Assembly: GCA_016187385.1 (NCBI GenBank)
Contig: JACPJU010000001.1
Span: forward strand, 649,144-713,143
Origin: Candidatus Aenigmatarchaeota archaeon
GTDB taxonomy: Archaea; Aenigmatarchaeota; Aenigmatarchaeia; CG10238-14; SCSR01
DNA length: 64,000 nucleotides
Reading direction: 5' to 3'
Both the position numbers and the translations under genes were made by a program. Of the stretch, positions 49,615 to 56,874 are shown one piece after another; the first letter of the stretch is position 1; every line of letters starts with the position of its first letter. The notes under the pieces are model-generated. The model saw only the letters and a list, made by a program, of their open reading frames with translations. It searched no databases and was not told where the DNA came from.

Positions 49615-50022
49615 TTATATTCCCCCCCCCGACTCGCAGAAATATGCAAACATTGCAGTTTCAAACTTTTCAGGACCTCTAAAAGGTTTCTCTATCGTAA
49701 CATGCGAAAGGGCATTTCTTAAGAAGGTGTATATAGATTCTGTAATCAAATCCCGCTGCAATTGCCTTTCAAATGCTGATTCCAAGTTTAATGTTGAACC
49801 GGAATATTTCATAAACCAAATAGGGTTCCTGTCAAATAAGACTGTTTCTTCTCCACTAAATGGGTCGGAACCAAACCATTTATCTTTATAGAGATAGAGA
49901 CCTTCACGATAGTCCAAATTATTTGAATCATCCTCAAGAATGACTGGAGTTGCGTCGCTGGCATAAGTTGCTTTTTTTGCTCGTACTAGAATTTCTCTAA
50001 ACTCTTCCCAGTCTATTGGCAT
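49615..50022 (-). CDS. DUF5680-like protein
   Basis: About 135 residues. 'AKKATYASDATPVILEDDSNNLDYREGLYLYKDKWFGSDPFSGEETVLFDRNPIWFMKYSG' matches the DUF5680 pattern of small proteins often fused to or near XRE regulators; function is unknown. The C terminus 'ESGGGI' is encoded by a run of nine C on the plus strand, where replication or sequencing slippage could change the end. ATG 50022 is preferred over the earlier start. Confidence 0.65.
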   Translation of the reverse strand: MPIDWEEFREILVRAKKATYASDATPVILEDDSNNLDYREGLYLYKDKWFGSDPFSGEETVLFDRNPIWFMKYSGSTLNLESAFERQLQRDLITESIYTFLRNALSHVTIEKPFRGPEKFETAMFAYFCESGGGI

Positions 50023-50078
50023 ATATAAATAAATCAATAAAAACCTATTTAAACTTCTTATAAACTATTCTTTTACAT

Positions 50079-50163
50079 GCCTCAGTAGCTCAGTAGGTAG
50101 AGCAGTTCGCTGTTAAATTTTGTAGAGACGAAAAGGTCCGCGGTTCGAGTCCGCGCTGGGGCG
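50079..50163 (+). tRNA. tRNA-Asn (GUU) with 12-nt intron
   Basis: Acceptor GCCTCAG/CTGGGGC, D arm GCTC-AGTAGGTA-GAGC, anticodon stem GTTCG with loop CTGTTAA (anticodon GTT), 3' stem CGAAA, variable AGGTC, T arm CGCGG-TTCGAGT-CCGCG, discriminator G73. Twelve extra bases (ATTTTGTAGAGA or a one-base shift) stand at the canonical 37/38 site, near the lower size limit for archaeal introns. CCA is not encoded. Confidence 0.92.
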
Positions 50164-50397
50164 CTTTTCTTAACAAAATAATGATTATGAGTTTCGAGAA
50201 TTGCTACTCCAAAAGGATGGAACAGAATAATTAAGAAATCCAATTGTGTTGATACATCTTTGGTAAAATTGACAAGCGTTGCATCCGGATTGTTCATTGC
50301 TTCTTATTTCCCAGATTTTGTGGTCCAATACAGATAGCTGCTTTTGACACTAGCGATAATTCTCAGCATAGTGACATATAAGATTCTCAAGTAGAAA

Positions 50398-50739
50398 TCA
50401 CATTTCTATCCAGGATTTAGTTAGCTTCAGTTCGCCAGTTTCTTCATTAATAATGGCTTTGCCTAGTTGAAGAAAATCATGCCCTATAAGATTTTTCTTA
50501 CCTCCAAATACTGTTAAAGGGAACCCAATACCATCAACTTCTATCATAACTCCGTATACAGGTTTAACATCTTTAAATTCACCCATCGATTGCACCTTCC
50601 AATTACCCATATGAATAGCGCCAATTCTAAGAAGAATATCTTCCTCTACCATAGTCCTGTCTGCGCCCGTGTCTATAACTGCCTCTATCTCTTCAGACTT
50701 TCCGTTAACTGAGATTTTAGCTTTCTTTACGATTTCCAT
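50398..50739 (-). CDS. Retropepsin-like aspartyl protease, copy 2
   Basis: A 113-residue protein nearly the same length and sequence as copy 1, with 'VIDTGADRTMVEEDILLRIGA' and 'GGKKNLIGHDFLQLGKAIINEETGE'. The N-terminal 'KKAKISVNGKSEE' and C-terminal 'WIEM' are shared. Variation is concentrated in the middle (residues 45-75), where the substrate-contacting flap would lie. It sits 27 bases after the METTL5-like gene on the same strand. Confidence 0.85.
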   Translation of the reverse strand: MEIVKKAKISVNGKSEEIEAVIDTGADRTMVEEDILLRIGAIHMGNWKVQSMGEFKDVKPVYGVMIEVDGIGFPLTVFGGKKNLIGHDFLQLGKAIINEETGELKLTKSWIEM

Positions 50740-50766
50740 ATATAATAATTATCTTTGAGATTAAAA

Positions 50767-51411
50767 TCATTTTGGAGACTCGATAACGTACAAATCTACA
50801 CTGAACTCCTTCTTAGGTTTCTTGTGGAAATCGAACATATGCGGAACTGAAAATTTGAAAGGCATTGTTTGTTTTACCTTACCACCTTCATTCTCAACAA
50901 ACTTTGTAATGAATGCCCTTGTTTTTTCATAACCGTCTTTATGTAGGCTGTATATCCTCTTGCCGCATTCCATAGCTTTCGATAGGAATAATCTATCCGC
51001 ATGCTCCTTCTGTATGCCGAAAGGAGGATTTTGAATGACTGTATCAAATTTGCCAGAAAAATCCTTTACATCAGACAGGACAAACTTTATCGAACCCTTG
51101 AATTGGATATCCTTTGGAATTATGGTAAACAATGAATGCATGTTCTCCTCAGCAGTGTCCAAAACTTTGTCATCTATGTCGACAGCAACGACTTCCTTAG
51201 CTCCGAACAACAACGCACCCAATGCGAGTCTTCCAGTGCCACAACCCAAGTCAAGAACAACTTTATTTTCTATATCACCATTCAGATACGCGAGGTTCAA
51301 TATTTCAGCAGCCAAGCCGGATGGTATAGTATATTGCTCTAGCGAAACTTTTGGATTTTCTGCAGGTTTTAGTTTGGAGAGGATTATCTCCAGTTGTTTT
51401 TTGGTCAGCAT
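50767..51411 (-). CDS. METTL5-like rRNA adenine methyltransferase
   Basis: A 214-residue class I methyltransferase. Motif I 'VVLDLGCGTGRLALGALLFGAKEVVAVDID' and the N6-adenine motif 'VIQNPPFGIQK' (NPPF) point to the METTL5/COG2263 family, which makes m6A in small-subunit rRNA in eukaryotes. 'LEQYTIPSGLAAEIL' at the N terminus is also typical. In eukaryotes TRMT112 is the partner; none is seen here. Confidence 0.92.
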   Translation of the reverse strand: MLTKKQLEIILSKLKPAENPKVSLEQYTIPSGLAAEILNLAYLNGDIENKVVLDLGCGTGRLALGALLFGAKEVVAVDIDDKVLDTAEENMHSLFTIIPKDIQFKGSIKFVLSDVKDFSGKFDTVIQNPPFGIQKEHADRLFLSKAMECGKRIYSLHKDGYEKTRAFITKFVENEGGKVKQTMPFKFSVPHMFDFHKKPKKEFSVDLYVIESPK

Positions 51412-51440
51412 GTTCTATGTAAATACTTTAAAATAGAAAA

Positions 51441-51467
51441 GTTTATATGTTTGTAACACGTGTTACA
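51441..51467 (+). promoter_or_regulatory. Promoter with palindromic operator for the Cas2-like gene
   Basis: TATA box GTTTATATG (51441-51449) is followed immediately by the perfect palindrome TGTAACACGTGTTACA (51452-51467). The expected transcription start, about 25 bases after the TATA, falls at the far edge of the palindrome. A bound protein would block the pre-initiation complex, so a repressor site is the natural reading. GGTGA (51474) and the GTG start follow. Confidence 0.65.
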
Positions 51468-51483
51468 TTGCAAGGTGACTGAT

Positions 51484-51693
51484 GTGAAAGAATTCATCCT
51501 GGTCTTCGACCTGCCAAGAGAAATGGGAACCGTTAAAGTCAGAGCTTGGAGAGAATTGCAGAGGATGGAAGCAAAGATGGTACAATTCTCTATCTGGAAA
51601 TCTGAAAAGTTGGACGACTTGATGAAATTGGCTTTGGATATAAAGAAGGAAGGCGGTGATGCTAGGATTCTAGAAGAAAGGTTTGTATTTTAA
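51484..51693 (+). CDS. Orphan Cas2-like small protein
   Basis: A 69-residue protein: 'VKEFILVFDLPREMGTVKVRAWRELQRMEAKMVQFSIWKSE' then 'LALDIKKEGGDARILEERFVF'. The first strand ending in an Asp, the R-x-WRELQRM helix and the 'QFSIWKS' strand resemble the ferredoxin-like Cas2/VapD fold. It is shorter than CRISPR Cas2 (about 85-90) and no CRISPR array or cas gene is in the window. GTG 51484 is chosen from GGTGA five bases upstream; GTG 51460 would lie inside the operator. Confidence 0.65.
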   Translation: MKEFILVFDLPREMGTVKVRAWRELQRMEAKMVQFSIWKSEKLDDLMKLALDIKKEGGDARILEERFVF

Positions 51694-51695
51694 AT

Positions 51696-52235
51696 TCAGA
51701 GTCCCGCCTTTTGCGGCACTCTATAACCGTATGAACTAGCTACCATATCTAGAACTTCAGAGCTTTCTTCATAGTCTAAGACTGGCGTAGAACTATCTAC
51801 AGCAATAACATCTCTACCTTTGTATCTAGTAGGAGAGATTACTATATCAAATGATCTGCCACTCCAAAAAGTAGATACGCTAAAGTTGATTGTGATAACT
51901 TCTCTCCCATCACGTACATCACGATTTAAAGAAGCTGAATAGCGTTTATCTAGTATGCCTCTTTCGTGATCTCTCTTTTCCTTAGTTTTACTGATTTTTC
52001 TATCCAGATCTAAAACGGTCTCAACCGGCAAATCGCCCTTGTCAGGAAAGTATAGTCTTATTCTCTCTCCTGATAGTTGACCATAAGTAGCAAAAGATTG
52101 ATAATCGCCAGAAATCGCACCATATTTGTTTACCATATTCGTAATCAATTCGTCAACTTGTTGATGATAATTTAATTTTTTTAATTGTGATACTCTGTCT
52201 TTAACATCACGTACTTCTGTTGCAGCCATTACCAT
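51696..52235 (-). CDS. Hypothetical protein
   Basis: A 179-residue soluble protein, highly charged at the N terminus ('EVRDVKDRVSQLKKL') then beta-rich ('REVITINFSVSTFWSGRSFDIVISPTRY'). No family recognised. Convergent with the Cas2-like gene, with two bases between stops. Confidence 0.5.
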   Translation of the reverse strand: MVMAATEVRDVKDRVSQLKKLNYHQQVDELITNMVNKYGAISGDYQSFATYGQLSGERIRLYFPDKGDLPVETVLDLDRKISKTKEKRDHERGILDKRYSASLNRDVRDGREVITINFSVSTFWSGRSFDIVISPTRYKGRDVIAVDSSTPVLDYEESSEVLDMVASSYGYRVPQKAGL

Positions 52236-52256
52236 AACATAGTATTGAATAAAAAT

Positions 52257-53204
52257 CTATTTAACCTTTACGACTTGATCAAAATTCAACATTGGTATTT
52301 CAAATCTTTCCGTATCATCCGTACCGACTCTGGGGCACATTGTGTTGACGATAAAGTCCAACTTCAACCCCATTATCTTCTCCTGCGTTATCTCATCCCC
52401 CGCAAGAATGTAAACTTCCTTCTTCAATTTCTTTTCCAAATAATTTTTGATAGAGTAAGGCAAAACCAACTGTCCCTTCTTGAATGAAACTAGTATGCCA
52501 ACCCTTTTCGCATCCTTGAAGGCTGACTTGTTCCATGCTATTATCTTCTGAATCCTTTTCTTCTCATATGCGATGTCTGTAACCTCTTTTCTCTCAACAT
52601 CCAAAGTCAGCATAGGCTTGTCGGTACTCAGGATTAATCCTAATCCATAGAACTTTGCGGCAGATACACATAGGAAAGCATCGACTTTGTCTTCTATAAC
52701 TTTTCCCGACTTCAGCCTGCATCCAAGAATCTGTCCCGGATATTTCACGCCATCAACCTCGGCAACAAAAACTTTCTTCCCTCTTTTCTCTAGATATTTC
52801 TTGATTTCAGGTATCTTGTCCATGTACTGCAGGGAACCGACAAGACCGATTTTTTTGTAATTATCCAACTTGTGAAATTCCTTTTCCAGTATCGGAATAG
52901 GATCTGAATCCAGAAAATACGGCCAATAAACAACAGGGACCTCAGAGACAACGCCAAAATCAATATGTGCCACGTGAAGTATTGCATCGCATCCGAGTCT
53001 TTTAGCTTCTGTATCTCTAATGTCGCACGCACCGTACGTGGCTTCCACGCATAATACAGGCGTGAATCCTTCCTTCTCCAATGCCTTGGCTACACCTTGT
53101 ATCTTCTCGTTCTTCAGTCCTTCCGGAAACTGGACAAATACACGCTTGGCATTTAATTCATTCAGTTGTTTAACAATACCGTTCAGTTCCATCGAATCAA
53201 ACAT
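52257..53204 (-). CDS. dph2: Diphthamide biosynthesis protein Dph2
   Basis: A 315-residue archaeal Dph2, a non-classical radical-SAM enzyme that adds a 3-amino-3-carboxypropyl group to a histidine of elongation factor 2. The three cluster cysteines are in 'ATYGACDIRD', 'ILGCRLKSG' and 'VNTMCPRVG', one per domain. 'RVFVQFPEGLK' is the N-terminal family motif. ATG 53192 is an alternative start. Confidence 0.93.
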   Translation of the reverse strand: MFDSMELNGIVKQLNELNAKRVFVQFPEGLKNEKIQGVAKALEKEGFTPVLCVEATYGACDIRDTEAKRLGCDAILHVAHIDFGVVSEVPVVYWPYFLDSDPIPILEKEFHKLDNYKKIGLVGSLQYMDKIPEIKKYLEKRGKKVFVAEVDGVKYPGQILGCRLKSGKVIEDKVDAFLCVSAAKFYGLGLILSTDKPMLTLDVERKEVTDIAYEKKRIQKIIAWNKSAFKDAKRVGILVSFKKGQLVLPYSIKNYLEKKLKKEVYILAGDEITQEKIMGLKLDFIVNTMCPRVGTDDTERFEIPMLNFDQVVKVK

Positions 53205-53262
53205 ATATTCAATTGAAAGTTATTTAAAATAATGGAAAAACTTGAGAAAGCAACTTTGGCAA

Positions 53263-54099
53263 TTATGCATGCACTGGAACATCAAGAGTTTTAAATTTCT
53301 CACCATATAAACTACTCAATATTCTCCCAAGACTGTGAGTGGCTGGATCGTAAACAAGAGCATGTTCAGTAAAGACATTGTAATTAAAGTCGTATCGTGG
53401 ATTATAACCAGCTTGAGGAAGCGGTACTTCAAGCTTCCTGCCTTTCTCTTGTGTAGATCGCTCAATTTTACTATCGAAAATAATAGCACAAACATTATCA
53501 AGATAACTAACCTCGACAAGCGGTGTTACCGTGCCTGAATCCATACCCAATGCTTCTTTCAGCCGTTCTTGTGGGCAAAGACTAATACGCTTTGCTTGTT
53601 TACCTGATAACCCGAAGGCACTTCTCCCCAGTTCTTTACTGTCGATTTCCGCGTCATCTAAGGTAGAAACTAGTATCAGCCCCAGAGCATCATGTCTAAA
53701 GCAAATCGTTTTTACCTGGGCTGCAGAAAAAACTTTATCATGGTCTACATGATAAGGATAGACATGATTGTTACGCATTTTACGCTTTTCTCGGATTCCC
53801 ACTGTTGCCATGGGATGAGTTACAATATAATAATCACCCCTTTGTGAATCTGTGAGATATATCTTAGCCTCTGCTCCATCTTTTCTCCGTTTTGCGTTAA
53901 GTCTGCCATCAGGTAAAATCAGATCTCTGACGCTAGGATCGTACCATTCATAGAGAACAAATCCCATGCCACGCTCTGGCAAAACAAATCGATGTATATA
54001 ACCCCTGTCTTGGACATATTGTTCAATAAACTGATCAAATGTTGGACTATCTCGTATATTTACAGCATCTTTTGCATGCCGGAAATTTGTTGGTATCAT
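53263..54099 (-). CDS. YbaK/ProX-like aminoacyl-tRNA deacylase with N-terminal extension
   Basis: A 278-residue protein. Residues about 120-215 resemble the YbaK editing domain: 'DHDKVFSAAQVKTICFRHD' with the conserved Lys, 'EIDSKELGRSAFGLSGKQAKRISLCPQERLKEALGMDSGTVTPL' and 'CAIIFDSKI'. The first 120 residues and last 60 are additional and unrecognised. If active it would hydrolyse a mischarged aminoacyl-tRNA; the divergence leaves the substrate open. It ends next to dph2 on the same strand. Confidence 0.62.
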   Translation of the reverse strand: MIPTNFRHAKDAVNIRDSPTFDQFIEQYVQDRGYIHRFVLPERGMGFVLYEWYDPSVRDLILPDGRLNAKRRKDGAEAKIYLTDSQRGDYYIVTHPMATVGIREKRKMRNNHVYPYHVDHDKVFSAAQVKTICFRHDALGLILVSTLDDAEIDSKELGRSAFGLSGKQAKRISLCPQERLKEALGMDSGTVTPLVEVSYLDNVCAIIFDSKIERSTQEKGRKLEVPLPQAGYNPRYDFNYNVFTEHALVYDPATHSLGRILSSLYGEKFKTLDVPVHA

Positions 54100-54196
54100 T
54101 TTGGTTACCTATCACTCATAAAAATTGTTATATTTAAGAAGTTCACTTTTATACACTGGAATGATTTTTGTATCCTCCTTTCTCAATTTCTTTCAC

Positions 54197-54322
54197 TTCA
54201 GACCCATAGAAAAATTCTATAAGGCTGAAGACTACCACCAGAATTACTACAACAAGAATTCAAACGCTCAATATTGCAGGTTGATTATTCAACCGAAACT
54301 CAGGAAATTAAATCTAAAGTAA
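54197..54322 (+). pseudogene. msrA 3'-end relic
   Basis: The frame reads 'FRPIEKFYKAEDYHQNYYNK', then 'NSNAQYCRLIIQPKLRKL'. This is the C-terminal block of peptide methionine sulfoxide reductase A (FypAEdYHQdYy...C...I.PKL.KL). The upstream catalytic GCFWG part is missing; sequence before it does not match. It runs into the 3' end of the convergent rhomboid gene. A decayed or truncated msrA is the best explanation. Confidence 0.8.
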
Positions 54323-54952
54323 AGCTCCAATCAAATAAGGCAACAGACTTATGATAACTATCGCAAGAATGAACAGCATAATCTTTCCCAGTTTGTTCCT
54401 CTCACCGCTCAACCCCAATACACCTCCTGTAACTCCTCCAATTATGTGAGCAGCTGCCGAAAATGTCGTGTTAAGAATAAACAAGCCGTAAAAATTCATC
54501 AAAGTGTACAAAGCTCCGGCAATGATGAACGGCATTGGAATAGGGATGAAGCTTATGGACACCATCCATTTGCCCGAAAGCCTGAACGCGCCATATCCTA
54601 TCAGACCAGATATAGCCGCAGAAGCTCCTATAGCGAGAATATTAATGTCAACCATCGCCAGCAACAAAACACCAAGATTGGCCGCAATCCCGCTTATGAG
54701 ATACACCAAAAGATACGCAAATCTTCCTATGTATTTCTCGAGAACAATTCCCACTAAAAACAGAGTCGCCATGTTCCATCCTATGTGGGGAATGTCGGCA
54801 TGCATGAATATGGATGTTATCAAAGTTTCGTACCTGCCTTCCCAGAATGATTTTGCGCTGAACCCGTAATTTTCAATGAAGTAATCCAAGTTCTGCGACG
54901 CATATGCAAACACAGCCACATTGACAATGACCAGAAACAAAGTTAACTTCAT
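54314..54952 (-). CDS. Rhomboid family intramembrane serine protease
   Basis: A 212-residue polytopic protein with six or so helices. 'GASAAISGLIGYGA' carries the catalytic Ser, 'AAHIIGGVTGGVLG' the catalytic His, and 'HIGWNMATLFLVG' the conserved loop histidine and Asn. It cleaves membrane proteins within the bilayer. The start MKLTLFLV at 54952 is preferred; the ORF-track extension runs antisense through the SWIM gene. The two divergent starts are only 16 bases apart. Confidence 0.9.
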   Translation of the reverse strand: MKLTLFLVIVNVAVFAYASQNLDYFIENYGFSAKSFWEGRYETLITSIFMHADIPHIGWNMATLFLVGIVLEKYIGRFAYLLVYLISGIAANLGVLLLAMVDINILAIGASAAISGLIGYGAFRLSGKWMVSISFIPIPMPFIIAGALYTLMNFYGLFILNTTFSAAAHIIGGVTGGVLGLSGERNKLGKIMLFILAIVIISLLPYLIGALL

Positions 54953-54968
54953 GCCATCATTATTAATT

Positions 54969-55214
54969 ATGGAAAAGCTCTCTAAAGAGATTATCGAAAA
55001 AGGCAAGTATCTTATGAAGGAAGGCAAAGTTAAGAAAGACATTGACACAGAAAAAAGAATCCACTTCACTGTTCAAGGAGACTCTGAAGAACATTCGGTT
55101 ATTTATGAAAAAACGGAAAAAGAATGGAAATGCGATTGCAAGTTCAATTCATTGCATCAGAAAAGATGCTCTCACATTTTTGCGAGTATGTTAAAGGAAA
55201 GAATTAGAACTTAG
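54969..55214 (+). CDS. SWIM zinc-finger protein
   Basis: An 81-residue protein with the SWIM motif 'WKCDCKFNSLHQKRCSHIFASM' (CxC...CxH), a small zinc-binding module for nucleic acid or protein contact. The N-terminal half is charged ('SKEIIEKGKYLMKEGKVKKD') and forms the usual strand pair of SWIM domains. Stand-alone SWIM proteins are common in archaea, role unknown. Confidence 0.88.
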   Translation: MEKLSKEIIEKGKYLMKEGKVKKDIDTEKRIHFTVQGDSEEHSVIYEKTEKEWKCDCKFNSLHQKRCSHIFASMLKERIRT

Positions 55215-55237
55215 GCTTTTCGTCTTCTTTTCGCCAT
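55211..55237 (-). CDS. Possible 8-residue basic micro-ORF with strong SD
   Basis: GGAGGTG lies 8 bases before ATG of an ORF reading MAKRRRKA and stop. A TATA-like TCTATTTATG about 50 bases further upstream completes a promoter. It starts downstream of aspS and ends overlapping the convergent SWIM gene stop. The signals are better than the product; it may be a leader peptide or the remains of a longer gene. Confidence 0.25.
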   Translation of the reverse strand: MAKRRRKA

Positions 55238-55306
55238 TTCAATTACACCTCCGAGATATTCCTGTGAATACTATTTTGCTTTCAGGACATAAATAGATAA
55301 TTCATT

Positions 55307-56620
55307 TCAAGGCAGAATTCTCTCTGTATCTCTTGGGAATAATGTCGTCTCCCTGACATTTTCCACGTTCAGCAACTTCATCGTGAATCTTTCAATCCCC
55401 AGTGAAAAACCTCCCATACTGGGAACGCCATAGCGAAAGACTTCTGTAAACCACTTTAAAGAATCCAGATTCATCCCTTTCTCGTTTGCCTGGGATATTA
55501 TCTTGTCATATCGATGTTCCCTCTGCCCGCCTGATGACAGTTCCATGCCTTTGAACATCAAATCTATGCTCCTTGCCCATTTAGGTTCCTCATCCACGCG
55601 CATGACATAGAAAGGTTTTATCGCAGACGGGAACCTGTTGACAAAAAAGAACTCGGCCTTAAACTTCTCCTTCACATATTTCCCAAGAGCCTCTTCAGCA
55701 TCCCTGTTCAAATCTTCGCCTTCTGGTATATGCTTGTCCATGTCATCTAAGATGTCATAAATTTTCGGGAATTTCAATTCGGGGAAAGGAGTCTTCGGCA
55801 CTTTCACTTCTACATTCAACAATTCCACTTCTTCCGTGCATTCTTTTTTGATCTTTTCAAGCGCGTAAGCAACCATCTGCTCTTCAATCCTCATCACATC
55901 CTGCTCGCTCTCAATGAAAGCAATCTCCGCTGCTATAGTCCTGTGTTCAGTCATGTGCCTAATGGTGTGGCTTTTTTCAGCCCTCCAGCTGGGACCAATC
56001 TCGAATATCTTGTCAAATCCGCCAGCTATAAGCAGTTCCCTGTGAAGCTGCGGATCCTGGCGCAGGAAAACTTGCCTGTCAAAATAAACCACGGAAAAAA
56101 CTTCCGAGCCACCCTCAGATATACCTCCTATTAATGACGGCGTGAAAACTTTCATGAACTTGTCCTTCAGCAGGTATTCATCCATCGATGACATTAACTT
56201 CGACTGTACGGAAAAGATTGCCAAATTCTCAGGCGACCTCAAGTCAATAGACCTCCAGTCCAGACGGGTATCAAGATTAGCCTTTGTCTGTCTTCTCGGA
56301 TCCAATGGAAGAGACGTTTCAGCTTTGCTAATCACTTCTATCTCTTCGGGTATAATTTCAATGCCAGATTTAGTTTTCGCGGTCTTCGCTACCGCACCCT
56401 TCACAGATACAATGTCTTCTTGGTGCAGTCCTTCCATGGCATTCAAAACTTTTTTGTTTACTTTGTTCTTCGCCGCAGTTACCTGAACAACACCATCCCT
56501 GTCCCTCAAAAGAAGGAAATTAATGCCACCCAATAGTCTGACATCGTGGCACCACCCGTAAACAACAATGCTTTTGCCTACAGCCTTCTCCAAATCGCCA
56601 ATATGATGAGTTCGTTTAAT
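55307..56620 (-). CDS. aspS: Aspartyl-tRNA synthetase (probable ATT start)
   Basis: A 437-residue archaeal-type class IIb synthetase: OB-fold anticodon domain ('IVVYGWCHDVRLLGGINFLLLRDRDGVVQV'), motif 1 'VFTPSLIGGISEGGSEVF', motif 2 'FRQDP'-type 'LRQDPQLHRELLIAGGFDKIFEIGPSWRAEKS', motif 3 'GGFSLGIERFTMKLL'. The ORF-track TTG start (56593) omits the conserved 'RTHHIGDL' leader. The frame extends to ATT at 56620, which overlaps the upstream gene stop as ATTAA with GGGTGGT before it; this mimics normal ATGA coupling. With GatCAB present it may also charge tRNA-Asn. Confidence 0.93.
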   Translation of the reverse strand: MKRTHHIGDLEKAVGKSIVVYGWCHDVRLLGGINFLLLRDRDGVVQVTAAKNKVNKKVLNAMEGLHQEDIVSVKGAVAKTAKTKSGIEIIPEEIEVISKAETSLPLDPRRQTKANLDTRLDWRSIDLRSPENLAIFSVQSKLMSSMDEYLLKDKFMKVFTPSLIGGISEGGSEVFSVVYFDRQVFLRQDPQLHRELLIAGGFDKIFEIGPSWRAEKSHTIRHMTEHRTIAAEIAFIESEQDVMRIEEQMVAYALEKIKKECTEEVELLNVEVKVPKTPFPELKFPKIYDILDDMDKHIPEGEDLNRDAEEALGKYVKEKFKAEFFFVNRFPSAIKPFYVMRVDEEPKWARSIDLMFKGMELSSGGQREHRYDKIISQANEKGMNLDSLKWFTEVFRYGVPSMGGFSLGIERFTMKLLNVENVRETTLFPRDTERILP

Positions 56621-56870
56621 ATGACCACCCTGAATTAGATATCAATACCCACGCTATTGCCCATACAAGCAGGAATGTCACCAAAGTATTCGCCAACAAC
56701 CATGAAAATTTCTTCTTTTCCTTCACCAAAAATCTAATCGAAAGAAAAGATGTTAAATACACTACTCCAGCAACAACCACAGCCGTGCTCGGCTCAAGCT
56801 TCGCGGACACAACACCGGCAGCAAGACCCAGCACAAAATAAATCAAGTTCAACTTCCTTTCGCTTTCCAT
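56616..56870 (-). CDS. Small membrane protein, three helices
   Basis: An 84-residue protein with hydrophobic segments at residues 8-25, 30-50 and 58-78 and short polar loops ('RFLVKEKKKFSW'). Unknown function. It lies 4 bases after rnhB and overlaps the predicted aspS start, so rnhB, this gene and aspS form one operon. Confidence 0.6.
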   Translation of the reverse strand: MESERKLNLIYFVLGLAAGVVSAKLEPSTAVVVAGVVYLTSFLSIRFLVKEKKKFSWLLANTLVTFLLVWAIAWVLISNSGWSY

Positions 56871-56874
56871 TAAT

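Noticed and set aside
50082-50297. Minus-strand ORF of 71 aa over tRNA-Asn
   Set aside because: Its second half is the antisense of the tRNA ('ARTRTADLF'), a common false ORF; the first half has no support.
51484-51693. CRISPR-Cas locus around the Cas2-like gene
   Set aside because: No direct-repeat array, cas1 or effector gene is present in the window.
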